Under the pieces are notes generated by a model, which ran no database searches, was not told where the DNA came from, and saw only the letters and a program-made list of their open reading frames with translations. A stretch of DNA of 13,043 nucleotides from Candidatus Bathyarchaeota archaeon (lineage in GTDB: Archaea > Asgardarchaeota > Lokiarchaeia > Sigyniarchaeales > Sigyniarchaeaceae), in assembly GCA_014729935.1 (NCBI GenBank), contig WJJB01000248.1:1-13043 (forward strand), in the 5' to 3' direction. Shown in pieces: positions 1 through 8,104 of this stretch. The stretch's first letter is position 1. Every line of letters starts with the position of its first letter. A program made the translations under genes and the position numbers.

Positions 1-2
1 CT

Positions 3-22
3 CCACGCCCTAAAGGACGTGG
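3..22. repeat. Short imperfect hairpin, possible IS200/IS605-type end remnant (copy 1)
   Basis: The arms CCACGCCC and GGACGTGG enclose a TAAA loop. They pair at 7 of 8 positions on the plus strand, and the one C-A mismatch becomes a G-U pair if the minus strand is the RNA. The same stem sequence recurs in the opposite orientation at 2098-2125, so this is a repeated element. Short GC-rich stems with a TAAA/TTTA loop resemble the subterminal hairpins of IS200/IS605 (TnpB) elements as I recall them. No tnpA or tnpB is visible, so that identity is an inference. The hairpin lies 19 bases before the first gene and could also act on its mRNA leader. Confidence 0.5.
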
Positions 23-41
23 TTTCCTCGGGGGTTTACGG

Positions 42-572
42 ATGAATGATGAAGAAAATCGTTCAAGACCATCTACGACAGATTCACGCAATCATGAAGA
101 TAAAGGAAGTGAAACTGGGGGAAATATCACCCAAACGGGGAAAGGGAAGATTGGGAGAAATTTGGTTCAAGAATGGGAGGATCTTGAGAAAAAATTCCTC
201 AAATTTAAGAAGAAAATGACTCGAAAGGTTTTTGATAAACTGGAGAATCTTGAAAACTTGCGATACAAGAATTTAAAAAGAAGGGATGAAATTACCCAGA
301 AAATCCAAGAAGATTGGAACGCGTTCGAACAAGACGTGCAATATGCCATAAAGACTTCCCGTGAGGCTCGAGAAAAGAGAAAGGCAGAATTCAAGGCGAA
401 AATGGAAGCTAAAAAGGAAGATATTAATAACCGAATGAAAACGTGGAAGAAGAATTACCAAAATTGGGTGGCAAGGATCCAACGGCGCGCGTGGATGTTT
501 TTCATCAAATTTTTGGTCGTTGTAATTCCGATCATAATCATTTTCGTCATAATAGCAGGCGTTTTTAATTAA
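42..572 (+). CDS. Predicted tail-anchored coiled-coil membrane protein, function unknown
   Basis: I do not recognise a family. The 176-residue product has three parts. Residues 1-40 are polar and probably disordered, rich in Ser, Thr, Asp, Glu and Gly. Residues about 42-150 are very rich in Lys, Glu and Arg and look like long helices or coiled coil, with Trp spaced along them (positions 45, 92, 135, 142, 151). Residues about 153-174 form one strongly hydrophobic segment rich in Ile, Val and Phe, ending two residues before the stop. With no signal peptide and a basic stretch before the segment, a C-terminal membrane anchor with the bulk in the cytoplasm is the natural reading. The ATG has a G-rich stretch about 8 bases upstream. 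The frame stays open upstream to the window edge, so a longer N-terminus cannot be excluded, although the hairpin there argues against it. The next gene starts 36 bases downstream, suggesting an operon. Confidence 0.75.
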   Translation: MNDEENRSRPSTTDSRNHEDKGSETGGNITQTGKGKIGRNLVQEWEDLEKKFLKFKKKMTRKVFDKLENLENLRYKNLKRRDEITQKIQEDWNAFEQDVQYAIKTSREAREKRKAEFKAKMEAKKEDINNRMKTWKKNYQNWVARIQRRAWMFFIKFLVVVIPIIIIFVIIAGVFN

Positions 573-608
573 TCAGCAGATACAGCCCATGAGTGCAGGA
601 GATCATCC

Positions 609-1961
609 ATGAAATATTTCCACAGGCTAATCTGTTGCAAAATCATTGGAGATGGTGTTCTAGAAAAGGTAATTACCAAGCTCCATCAGCTCGATTTCTC
701 AGATATAACAAGGTCCGAATTTCTGGGAAAGAGAGGATCGAAAACCATGTTAAAGAGAGATTTGGATGATATTTACAGGTTACATCTCCGCGTTTACACG
801 ATAAACGAAACAAATTATGTTCTCATCCACAAGGAACCACAACCATCTCCAAAGGTAGATGATCTTAAATTTCACGTGAAAGGTTTTTTCAACCGGTTAT
901 TCTCAAAAGCCCGACGTCTATTCAAGGTTGGCAAGGAAGATTCCCCAGATAGGAGATTTACCAACCATAAAGAACGAGCCGAGCTAAGTGATTATAAAGC
1001 AGGATGCACGGCATTCAGGGAGATTTTAGCAAGAGAATCCCCTCGAATGCTTGATTTACTGGATTTTCATATCAGCGAACAGGACCAGGAATTATTCTCT
1101 ATCACCTTTGGCAATGTCAGTAGTGTAATGCCTGTTGAGTTATTAATCACCAATTTCAAGGAGAATCTCGAATATGGTGCAGTTCGTGGGATCAAGTCGA
1201 ATATCTTAACAATATTACAGTACATGGGATTTAAGAATATACACGAGGAGGACTTGATCGCCTTGCTGGCGAATGTTGATGATAAAATCGAACGAACGAT
1301 GCTAGCCAAGAATATTCTCGGGTATTTTTCTAGCTTGAAAATACCAGAATTGGATTTTCACGTGTTTCTAGTTCAAGAGAAGTTCGCCAACTCCACATTA
1401 CCGGTACTTGCATCGACTTTGAATAGATCCAAGCATGCAATCATCTTGAACGTGATTATTTCGGGAACTGCCCATGAATTTTCAAATTCATCGATGAGAA
1501 AAATCAAGAAAATGGATATAAATATCGCGGATATAAATATCTCTGCATTATTTCAATTATTCGAAATTTTTGTGAAAAATCCGTTTTCTAAAGATGATTT
1601 CATCGAAATTATTAAAGAAAATCGTAATATAACCAGGGATGCAATAAAAAATCTTGATTATGCCTCATTAGGAACCGAGGACCTTAAGAGATCCATCATG
1701 GGGGTGCTTGAATTTCTTTCGGAAAATGAGGGATGGCATGAAACGAAGAAGGTAATAAGAACCCTGAAAAACCAAGATGCTCGATCGCAATCGACTGGTA
1801 ATCATTTTCGCCAGGTTATTGATTTTCTGAAGAATCCCCTGTTCATGCTGGTAAACACGAGGAAAAGGGGCAAGCTTATCAAGGGAATTGAAAACCGGGA
1901 TGAATTTAAGATAAAACTCAACAAGTTACTCAAAATATTACAGGATCTTGACTTACCTTGA
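609..1961 (+). CDS. Hypothetical protein, 450 residues, no recognised family
   Basis: The product has no signal peptide, no convincing membrane segment and no nucleotide-binding or metal-binding motif that I can see. Residues 1-75 look alpha/beta, with strand-like stretches around 60-74. Residues about 75-120 form a basic, Pro/Lys/Arg-rich linker. From about 125 to the end the composition suggests mostly alpha helices, possibly helical repeats, with short amphipathic segments ending in Leu/Ile/Phe. A tandem Asp-Ile-Asn-Ile repeat lies near residues 303-311. The ATG is well supported by AGGAG seven bases upstream. The gene follows the tail-anchored coiled-coil gene by 36 bases on the same strand, so the two are probably cotranscribed and may act together, perhaps with this protein recruited to a membrane. 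That partnership is inference. The gene converges on the purine operon across a 186-base gap. Confidence 0.75.
   Translation: MKYFHRLICCKIIGDGVLEKVITKLHQLDFSDITRSEFLGKRGSKTMLKRDLDDIYRLHLRVYTINETNYVLIHKEPQPSPKVDDLKFHVKGFFNRLFSKARRLFKVGKEDSPDRRFTNHKERAELSDYKAGCTAFREILARESPRMLDLLDFHISEQDQELFSITFGNVSSVMPVELLITNFKENLEYGAVRGIKSNILTILQYMGFKNIHEEDLIALLANVDDKIERTMLAKNILGYFSSLKIPELDFHVFLVQEKFANSTLPVLASTLNRSKHAIILNVIISGTAHEFSNSSMRKIKKMDINIADINISALFQLFEIFVKNPFSKDDFIEIIKENRNITRDAIKNLDYASLGTEDLKRSIMGVLEFLSENEGWHETKKVIRTLKNQDARSQSTGNHFRQVIDFLKNPLFMLVNTRKRGKLIKGIENRDEFKIKLNKLLKILQDLDLP
1515..1541 (+). repeat. In-frame 12-base tandem repeat inside the 450-residue protein gene
   Basis: GATATAAATATC occurs twice, at 1515-1526 and 1530-1541, separated by GCG (15-base period). 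It encodes Asp-Ile-Asn-Ile, Ala, Asp-Ile-Asn-Ile. Because the period is a multiple of three, the reading frame is kept. A recent short duplication or slippage event is the simplest explanation. Confidence 0.8.
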
Positions 1962-2097
1962 ATTAGATGCCCTGAAAGCCACAGGCCACTCAAGCCACCC
2001 ATAGCACATTATTGAACTTGAACCGTCTACTTTTCCATCCACAGATTCTAGCGTTTCGGGAATTTCCTTTCTCTTTTACCCGTCTTCCACCAGGAAT

Positions 2098-2125
2098 CCA
2101 CGTCCTGTAGCTAGTTAGGGCGTGG
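2098..2125. repeat. Hairpin repeat, copy 2, inverted relative to copy 1
   Basis: The arms CCACGTCC (2098-2105) and GGGCGTGG (2118-2125) pair fully when one G-U is allowed, and T2106-A2117 extends the stem to 9 pairs. Read on the minus strand the element is CCACGCCCTAA, an insert, then GGACGTGG. This is the copy-1 stem with a longer loop (12 bases instead of 4). Similarity continues past the stem, since copy 1 is followed by TTTCCTCGG and this copy, on the minus strand, by ATTCCTGGT. It lies in the gap between two convergent genes, where it could also serve as a transcription end for either side. No long T run follows it on either strand. Confidence 0.6.
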
Positions 2126-2147
2126 TAGTACAAAATGCAAGTATTTC

Positions 2148-2789
2148 TCACATGAACGCGAATAAAATGAAATTGAACAGGAAATGAAGGCTGATGGGAA
2201 GAACTAGATATCCATGCCCCATTTGTTGCATCAAGCATAATATAATACCCCACGTGAAGTAATACGGGAAAAAATAGACGCATGTAAAGATATTGAAACT
2301 CGGAATCACGTGATACAAGGCAAAGGAAATCGAAGAGATGTTGATTCTTTTACCAAGAGAACCATAGTCCACTTTCAAGAGGAATCCCCTGAAAAAAATT
2401 TCCTCGTTGAATGCCAAGATAAGCGAGATCATGAAGAACATGGGTATGTCTATTGGAGTCGGTTCTATAACAGAAAATTCATTTGCATTATCAATGGCAA
2501 TTGCTTGCGCTTTCAGGAATGGATTACCCCAGAAAATGTGAATCAATCCCGTATTGAATCCAACGGTTGGAACGAGGAACATGACGCTGCAAATTCCAAC
2601 TATGATGGACGGGTAAAGTAAATAATCCCGTTTATTCAATGATTGTCTTAAAAGGTTCCTTAAATAATCCTTAAAAGAAATATTCCTTTTGCGGGTGTAC
2701 AGCAATATTGGAACGAGGAAACAAAATTCCAAAAGAGAGAGCAAGAAAATCAGGGCACTTGTTCCATGTACTGCTATGGATAAGAACAT
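2148..2789 (-). CDS. CPBP-family (Rce1/CAAX-protease-like) intramembrane protease
   Basis: This 213-residue, strongly hydrophobic protein has several predicted membrane helices. It carries the three CPBP motifs in order: Glu129-Glu130 with Arg134 (EEIFFR), Phe156 with His160 (FALYH), and His202 with Asn206 (HFLFN). In this family the paired Glu and the His/Asn residues form the active site inside the membrane. Members include eukaryotic Rce1, which trims prenylated CAAX proteins, and many prokaryotic proteins of unknown substrate. All catalytic positions are present, so it is probably active, but the substrate cannot be told from sequence. It is the last gene of the purine operon, starting 10 bases after the purF stop. 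AGGTAAGG, which spans that stop codon, provides its ribosome binding site. A role in purine metabolism is not implied; cotranscription is the only visible link. Confidence 0.88.
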   Translation of the reverse strand: MFLSIAVHGTSALIFLLSLLEFCFLVPILLYTRKRNISFKDYLRNLLRQSLNKRDYLLYPSIIVGICSVMFLVPTVGFNTGLIHIFWGNPFLKAQAIAIDNANEFSVIEPTPIDIPMFFMISLILAFNEEIFFRGFLLKVDYGSLGKRINISSISFALYHVIPSFNIFTCVYFFPYYFTWGIILCLMQQMGHGYLVLPISLHFLFNFILFAFM

Positions 2790-2799
2790 CTCGTGAACC

Positions 2800-4278
2800 T
2801 TACCTGTTCTTGGTGAAAGAATCTTCGAGAATCTCCAGTTGAGGGGGATTTTTCAAGGGATATTTACTATTCAAACATGCGGTACAAAGACCCGTTGCAT
2901 CTATTCCAATTGCTTCTAACAAACCATCCATTTCTTGATAAACCAAGGAATCGGCACCGATGTTCTTGCATATTTCATCAACCGTGAGATTTGCAGCTAT
3001 TAGTTCCTCCCTGGTGGGAAAATCTATCCCCATGTAGCAAGGATAACGAATCGGAGGGCATGAAATCCGTAAATGAACCGATCTTGCCCCATGTTGCTTC
3101 AAGAGACGCACGATTTTTCTTGTGGTGGTTCCCCTGACGATGCTATCATCAATAAGTATCACGTCCTTTCCTTTTATGATCTTTTTCACCGGGGTTAGTT
3201 TCAAGTTAACCAAGGAGCGACGTTGGTCTTGCCCGGGCATTATAAACGTCCTGGTAATGTACCGGTTCTTCATTAATCCCTCTTCGAATGGCAGGTGTGC
3301 GCTTTGCGCGTAACCTAACGCTGCCGAGCGCCCCGAATCCGGGCAAGGCACTACAATGGTGTTATCAGAATTTATTCGATTTTTTCTAGCTAGAATTGCA
3401 CCCAATCGCTTCCTAACATCATACACGGATATTCCATCTAGCTCGGATGCAGCATTTGCAAAATAGACGAATTCAAAGAAACAAAATGCTTTTTGAGGTG
3501 CTTTTAAGATGGTTTCAGTGTGGATTCCGTTATTGTATTCCACGTGAACGATTTCTCCCGGTTTCACGTGAGCAAGGACTCTTCCAGACAAGGCATCAAT
3601 GGCACAAGTTTCCGAAGCCAAAACCTTGACTTCAATTTTTTCCTCATCACCAATCATGAAGGACCCAATACACAAGGGTTTGAAACCCAATGGGTCTCGG
3701 AGAGCATAAAGATCTCCATTTTCAGTCATTAAAATGATGGAAAAACTACCGTCTAGTATTTTCATTAATATGGTAAAAATTTCAGTCCAATCATGTGTCA
3801 CTGCGTGGGTAGCAGCGATGATGGTGGCGATGACTTCCGTATCCACGTCCGTGGTAAAGACATGACCCTTGGACTCCAGTTTCTTGCGCAGGATGTTATA
3901 ATTCGTGATGGTACCATTGAACGCAATTGCGAAATTAACCTCGTTGGATTCGTATAGAAACGGTTGGGCATTTTCAACGCTGGAAGATGCAACGGTCCCA
4001 TAACGCACGTGTCCAAGAGCCACGTTTCCCAATAATCCTCTTATTTTACTAGGTTTCAATACCGAGTTAACCAATCCATTTTCCTTAATAACCGTGATTG
4101 GCTTGTACGGGTCGGTGATTGCAATCCCCGCAGCTTCTTGACCCCGATGCTGCAATGCCATTAGTCCAGTATATACATATTTTGCAACATGTTGGCTCTT
4201 GTCATCACATAGGATGCCCAATACACCACAATGTTCCCTTGGTTTCTCTTGACGATTTGTTTCCTCCAGGCGGGCCAT
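2800..4278 (-). CDS. purF: Amidophosphoribosyltransferase (glutamine PRPP amidotransferase), Fe-S type
   Basis: PurF catalyses the first committed step of purine synthesis, PRPP plus glutamine to 5-phosphoribosylamine. The product is 492 residues from the chosen ATG. The N-terminal glutaminase domain has the nucleophile Cys17 in CGVLGI, so a 16-residue propeptide must be removed, plus HRGQEAAG, GHVRYGT and FNGTITN. The C-terminal phosphoribosyltransferase domain has the PRPP loop VILIDDSIVRGTTT near 373-386. Cys266, Cys414, Cys465 and Cys468 sit where the Bacillus subtilis enzyme binds its 4Fe-4S cluster, so this is the oxygen-sensitive cluster-bearing type. The ATG at 4278 has GGTG six bases upstream; an in-frame GTG at 4287 would add three residues. 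The purQ stop lies 28 bases upstream. PurF is usually feedback-inhibited by purine nucleotides. Confidence 0.96.
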   Translation of the reverse strand: MARLEETNRQEKPREHCGVLGILCDDKSQHVAKYVYTGLMALQHRGQEAAGIAITDPYKPITVIKENGLVNSVLKPSKIRGLLGNVALGHVRYGTVASSSVENAQPFLYESNEVNFAIAFNGTITNYNILRKKLESKGHVFTTDVDTEVIATIIAATHAVTHDWTEIFTILMKILDGSFSIILMTENGDLYALRDPLGFKPLCIGSFMIGDEEKIEVKVLASETCAIDALSGRVLAHVKPGEIVHVEYNNGIHTETILKAPQKAFCFFEFVYFANAASELDGISVYDVRKRLGAILARKNRINSDNTIVVPCPDSGRSAALGYAQSAHLPFEEGLMKNRYITRTFIMPGQDQRRSLVNLKLTPVKKIIKGKDVILIDDSIVRGTTTRKIVRLLKQHGARSVHLRISCPPIRYPCYMGIDFPTREELIAANLTVDEICKNIGADSLVYQEMDGLLEAIGIDATGLCTACLNSKYPLKNPPQLEILEDSFTKNR

Positions 4279-4306
4279 GGCTAGCACCGTTTATCAGGTT
4301 TACACT

Positions 4307-5107
4307 TTATATCAAGTGTTCAATAACATAATCTCTTGCATTTTGGAAAATACGAATCCCGTTTTCCTCATCATCACCAAATCCAGCCGTCCACCTTGGA
4401 TGGTTATACCTCAGCAGGTACCTTTCTGGATGTGGCATCAATCCAAGGATTCTACCAGTTGGATCGCAGATCCCGGCAATGTCCTTCAAAGAATTCCCGG
4501 GGTTATGGGGGAATGCGCCGTTCGCCGGGCTTTTATCATGCTTCATGTACTTGAACACGATTTGATCATTCTTTTCCATTTGATCAAACACGTGATCCTC
4601 TTTCACCACGAATTTGCCCTCACCGTGAGCTACAGGGAGTTCAATGAAATCGATTCCGCGGGTATATACGCATTTTCCACTATTTACGTTCTTGAGTTTC
4701 ACCCAATCACAATAAAAGTGGCCAAGATCGTTGTACGTGAGGGTTGCCTGAATTTTAAAATCTCCACCAACTGCAGGCAAAAGGCCAGCTTTTACAAGTA
4801 TTTGAAAACCGTTGCATATTCCAATAATCAGTTTATCATTGGCGAATGATTTGATTTGGTCTTCCAACTTGAATAATAGTTTATTTGCAGCCACTTTACC
4901 AGATGCGATATCATCACCATAGCTGAATCCTCCAGGTAGAGCCAATAATTGAAATTGCTCCAAAATACTTTTATCCTGTAATAATTCATTCACGTGTATT
5001 TCTCTAACTTCGAATTTTGCCATCGAAAGCGCCCGCGCGGTCTCAACATGGCAATTAGTACCCGGAAAGATAATTACGATTGCGCTTGGATTTTCCACAT
5101 CACTCAC
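4307..5107 (-). CDS. purQ: Phosphoribosylformylglycinamidine synthase, glutaminase subunit PurQ
   Basis: PurQ hydrolyses glutamine and passes ammonia to PurL for conversion of FGAR to FGAM, the fourth step to IMP. The 266-residue protein is a class I glutamine amidotransferase. PGTNCH near residue 15 and ALPGGFSYGDD near 56-66 are typical of PurQ. The nucleophile is Cys98 in GICNGFQ, and His226 and Glu228 in PHPERY complete the triad. It is somewhat longer than many free PurQ proteins (about 220-230) and close in style to the glutaminase domain at the end of large one-chain PurL enzymes. The start is GTG, with AGGA seven bases upstream. It overlaps the purL stop by 8 bases (GTGAGTGA), which favours coupled translation and balanced amounts of the two partners. 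Confidence 0.96.
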   Translation of the reverse strand: MSDVENPSAIVIIFPGTNCHVETARALSMAKFEVREIHVNELLQDKSILEQFQLLALPGGFSYGDDIASGKVAANKLLFKLEDQIKSFANDKLIIGICNGFQILVKAGLLPAVGGDFKIQATLTYNDLGHFYCDWVKLKNVNSGKCVYTRGIDFIELPVAHGEGKFVVKEDHVFDQMEKNDQIVFKYMKHDKSPANGAFPHNPGNSLKDIAGICDPTGRILGLMPHPERYLLRYNHPRWTAGFGDDEENGIRIFQNARDYVIEHLI

Positions 5108-8063
5108 CAGATGTTCCTAAATAATGTTCTAGATCTAACGGGGCTTGCCACGCTCTCTTTAAATCCGAAATGCTTTCATTGATAATGCAATTTCCATCAA
5201 TTCCCTCCACGAGAAGCCTCGTATCTGACGTGACTTCACCAATAATTCCCATAATTTTACCTTCCATTGCCTTGATAAATTCATCTTTTTTCCCCTTTGG
5301 TATTTCTACCAGGATCCTTCCATTTGACTCCGAGAAGAGCAAGATATCATTAAGTGGATCTTCCGTGAAATCGCGTGGTACATTTTTTAAATGTATAGTT
5401 GCCCCAAGCTCACCAGAGAAGCACATTTCTGAGATACTAGTAATCAAGCCACCTTCCGAGCAATCATGCATAGAAGCAATAAGTCCGTTATTCATGCATT
5501 CGTGTATCGCCCGGTAATGGTTCATGAATGTGTGAGTGTCCACGGTGGGAACCATCGTATTTTTCTCCTCCAGATTTCTTGTTTTCAGGTAATGGGAGCC
5601 TCCAAGCTCGTCCCGTGTCTCACCGACAATACAAAGGAAGTTTCCTGGAGATTTTAGAAACATTGAGGGAACATTCCGAATATCCTCCACCTTCCCTATT
5701 GCAGAGATTAGCAAGGTTGCCGGAATTGATATCACGCCGTCGTCAGTTTTATACTCGTTATTCAAGCTATCCTTTCCTGAAATGAAAGGTGTTTCAAACC
5801 CCGTTGCGATATCCTTGCAAGCTTTGCAGGCAAGTATCAACTTTGCCATGTGCTCCGGATCTCTCGGATTTCCCCAGCAAAAATTGTCCAAGATAGCCAC
5901 ATGGTTTGGATCTGCTCCACAACATACGATATTGCGCAAAGCCTCATCAATGCTTGATGCAGCCATCAGGTATGGATCAAAATCTCCATAAAATGGATTC
6001 ATCCCATTTGAAAGAGCTATGCCTGCCCACGATGCAGGATCGGGTTTAATTACCGAACCATCCCCCGGACCGTCATTCTTGCATCCTTGAAGAGGTTTCA
6101 AGATGGTATTTCCTTGGACTTCCGAGTCATATTGTCTCACTATCCATTCTTTACTACAAACGTTCCATGATGCGAGAATTTCCTTCAACAATTCACCTGG
6201 TGCATCAGAGGGTTCGAATCCCTCCATCACGGGCACTCCCTGCCTCCATGTGGCCTCCTTCTCGGGAAGAGGCACTCCATTATGGAGGAAATCCATTTCA
6301 ATTTCACCAACCTTGAGATCCCCATATTTAAGTACTAGTTTCTTATTCCCGGTGATCATACCCACGTGGTAAACTCCCACGCCTTCTAGCTCGAAAATTT
6401 CCTTAAATTCTTCGAAATGTTCAGGGGGCACAGAAAATGCTTGTCGTTCTTGGGATTCAGAGATCCAAATTTCCCAAGGAAGTAAACCCTGGTACTTCAA
6501 TGGCACCTTCTCAAGATGTATTTCGCATCCAAGCTCTGCTCCCATCTCACCGAATGCAGAGGATAACCCGCCACCGCCGCAATCTTGAACAAAAGTATAC
6601 AAGCCCTTATCCCTTGCCTTGAACATTGCTTCCATGAACATCCTCTCGGTGATGGGATCACCTATTTGCACGGGATTGGAGCTTGTGTGTTTGTCCATCT
6701 CTAAAGAAGCAAAGGTAACACCATGAATACCATCTCTTCCTGTTTTTCCCCCGATGACAACTAAATAATCACCAACATTCGGTTCTTTATTTTCTGAGGG
6801 TTTACCATTAATTTTTCGTGGGATTATACCTGCTGTACCGCAAAACACTAGCGGGTTTCCGAGGTATCGCTTGTCAAAATACACGGAGCCATTCACGGTG
6901 GGAATTCCCATTGGATTCCCGTAATCGCGAACACCAGCAACAACGCCTTTCATGATCTCTTTTGGATGGATGATGCCTTCAGGTACCTCATCCCGTGAGA
7001 TATTTGGCTCCGAAAAGCAAAAGATGTCGGTATTGGCTATCGGTTTCGCACCCATTCCAGCAGCCAAAATATCCCTGATGACACCACCTATTCCCGTTGC
7101 TGCACCTCCGTATGGTTCCTTCGCGGAGGGATGATTGTGAGTTTCTACCTTGAAGCAAATATTAAAATTTTCATTGAATTTGATGATACCTGCATTATCC
7201 TTGAAAACGGAAACACAAATATCATCTTTATCCCCATTTTCCCGTATGATTCGAGTTGCGGCAAAAATAGTTTCTTTTATGAGATTATCATACATGAGCA
7301 ATTGCTTCTTACCGACATGATCCGTTATTTCCAGGCGAGCTGCACTTTTCAAGGTTTTATGAACGCAATGCTCGCTCCAAGTCTGAGCGAATGTTTCCAA
7401 TTCTATATCTGTTGGTTCCCGGGATAATTCCTTGTAATGGGCTTGAATGGCCTTCATTTCCTCGAGATTCAAAGCCAACAGCCCTTTCTTGGAGATCTCG
7501 ATGAGTTCCTCATCATTCGCATCAATAATTGGAATATCTTGTACAAGGGCATCATCGTCCACGGTTGTAGAGAGATCATATCGTGGTAGGACGATCTCAT
7601 TACTTGATATATTAGCAAATTCTACAATGGGGTTGAAAACATCATGGAGAGCATCGATTAATTCCTCGGTGGAATCAACACCCCAGAGAGCAATTAAAGT
7701 AAACGAGTGCACAAAATCGTTTGAATTGCCATTTTGTTCCAAACCTAAATCATTAATGGCGATGGAAGCAGTATGACCCACATTATCCGTCACTCCCGGC
7801 TTGTAGCCCACGGTGATCAATGTTGAGTAACCCTCCCAAGGAATCTCATCAATGGAGTATGATTCAACAATGGGGTCAACGAGTAGAGAATTACCTATTG
7901 TATCCAAGGTCTCGTGTGAGTACCGTTTCTCAATGGAATAGCCTTTAGCTATCCTTAGCATTTCAATATCAGAAGCCAGATTTTTAGACAATTGTTCCCC
8001 GAGAGATATTTCATCGGGCTCCATTTCTCCAGATTTTGAGAAGATAAGAATCATTCCACTCAC
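5100..8063 (-). CDS. purL: Phosphoribosylformylglycinamidine synthase PurL with fused PurS-like N-terminus
   Basis: PurL makes FGAM from FGAR, ATP and ammonia supplied by PurQ. From the chosen GTG it has 987 residues: longer than small PurL (about 720-750) and shorter than one-chain PurL (about 1,300). Residues about 4-73 and 80-159 look like two PurS units, each ending in a NPIVE-like motif (DPIVESYSI, NPIVEFANI); the second has KPGVTDNVG, like the PurS KxGVxDPxG start. A linker with WSEHCVHK follows near 229-236. The first AIRS-like half has ETHNHPSA near 307-314, GGAATGIGG near 319-327 and QDCGGGG near 493. The second has SGKDSLNN near 762-769 and MHDCSEGG near 865-872. GTG at 8063 has AGGTG six bases upstream; a GTG at 8072 would add three residues but has no spaced ribosome binding site. 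No separate purS lies in the operon. Confidence 0.95.
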   Translation of the reverse strand: MSGMILIFSKSGEMEPDEISLGEQLSKNLASDIEMLRIAKGYSIEKRYSHETLDTIGNSLLVDPIVESYSIDEIPWEGYSTLITVGYKPGVTDNVGHTASIAINDLGLEQNGNSNDFVHSFTLIALWGVDSTEELIDALHDVFNPIVEFANISSNEIVLPRYDLSTTVDDDALVQDIPIIDANDEELIEISKKGLLALNLEEMKAIQAHYKELSREPTDIELETFAQTWSEHCVHKTLKSAARLEITDHVGKKQLLMYDNLIKETIFAATRIIRENGDKDDICVSVFKDNAGIIKFNENFNICFKVETHNHPSAKEPYGGAATGIGGVIRDILAAGMGAKPIANTDIFCFSEPNISRDEVPEGIIHPKEIMKGVVAGVRDYGNPMGIPTVNGSVYFDKRYLGNPLVFCGTAGIIPRKINGKPSENKEPNVGDYLVVIGGKTGRDGIHGVTFASLEMDKHTSSNPVQIGDPITERMFMEAMFKARDKGLYTFVQDCGGGGLSSAFGEMGAELGCEIHLEKVPLKYQGLLPWEIWISESQERQAFSVPPEHFEEFKEIFELEGVGVYHVGMITGNKKLVLKYGDLKVGEIEMDFLHNGVPLPEKEATWRQGVPVMEGFEPSDAPGELLKEILASWNVCSKEWIVRQYDSEVQGNTILKPLQGCKNDGPGDGSVIKPDPASWAGIALSNGMNPFYGDFDPYLMAASSIDEALRNIVCCGADPNHVAILDNFCWGNPRDPEHMAKLILACKACKDIATGFETPFISGKDSLNNEYKTDDGVISIPATLLISAIGKVEDIRNVPSMFLKSPGNFLCIVGETRDELGGSHYLKTRNLEEKNTMVPTVDTHTFMNHYRAIHECMNNGLIASMHDCSEGGLITSISEMCFSGELGATIHLKNVPRDFTEDPLNDILLFSESNGRILVEIPKGKKDEFIKAMEGKIMGIIGEVTSDTRLLVEGIDGNCIINESISDLKRAWQAPLDLEHYLGTSGE

Positions 8064-8104
8064 GGAATCCACCTACCATTCTTATGAATAGAAATTGGAA
8101 ATAC

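Noticed and set aside
1990..2621. Open frames at 1990-2283 (minus) and 2310-2621 (plus)
   Set aside because: The first overlaps the hairpin and the protease 3' end in another frame; the second is antisense to the protease, which has all three CPBP motifs.
4277..4849. Open frame of 190 codons on the plus strand opposite purQ and the purF start
   Set aside because: It lies entirely antisense to strongly conserved genes, shows no family motif and has no promoter or ribosome binding site of note.
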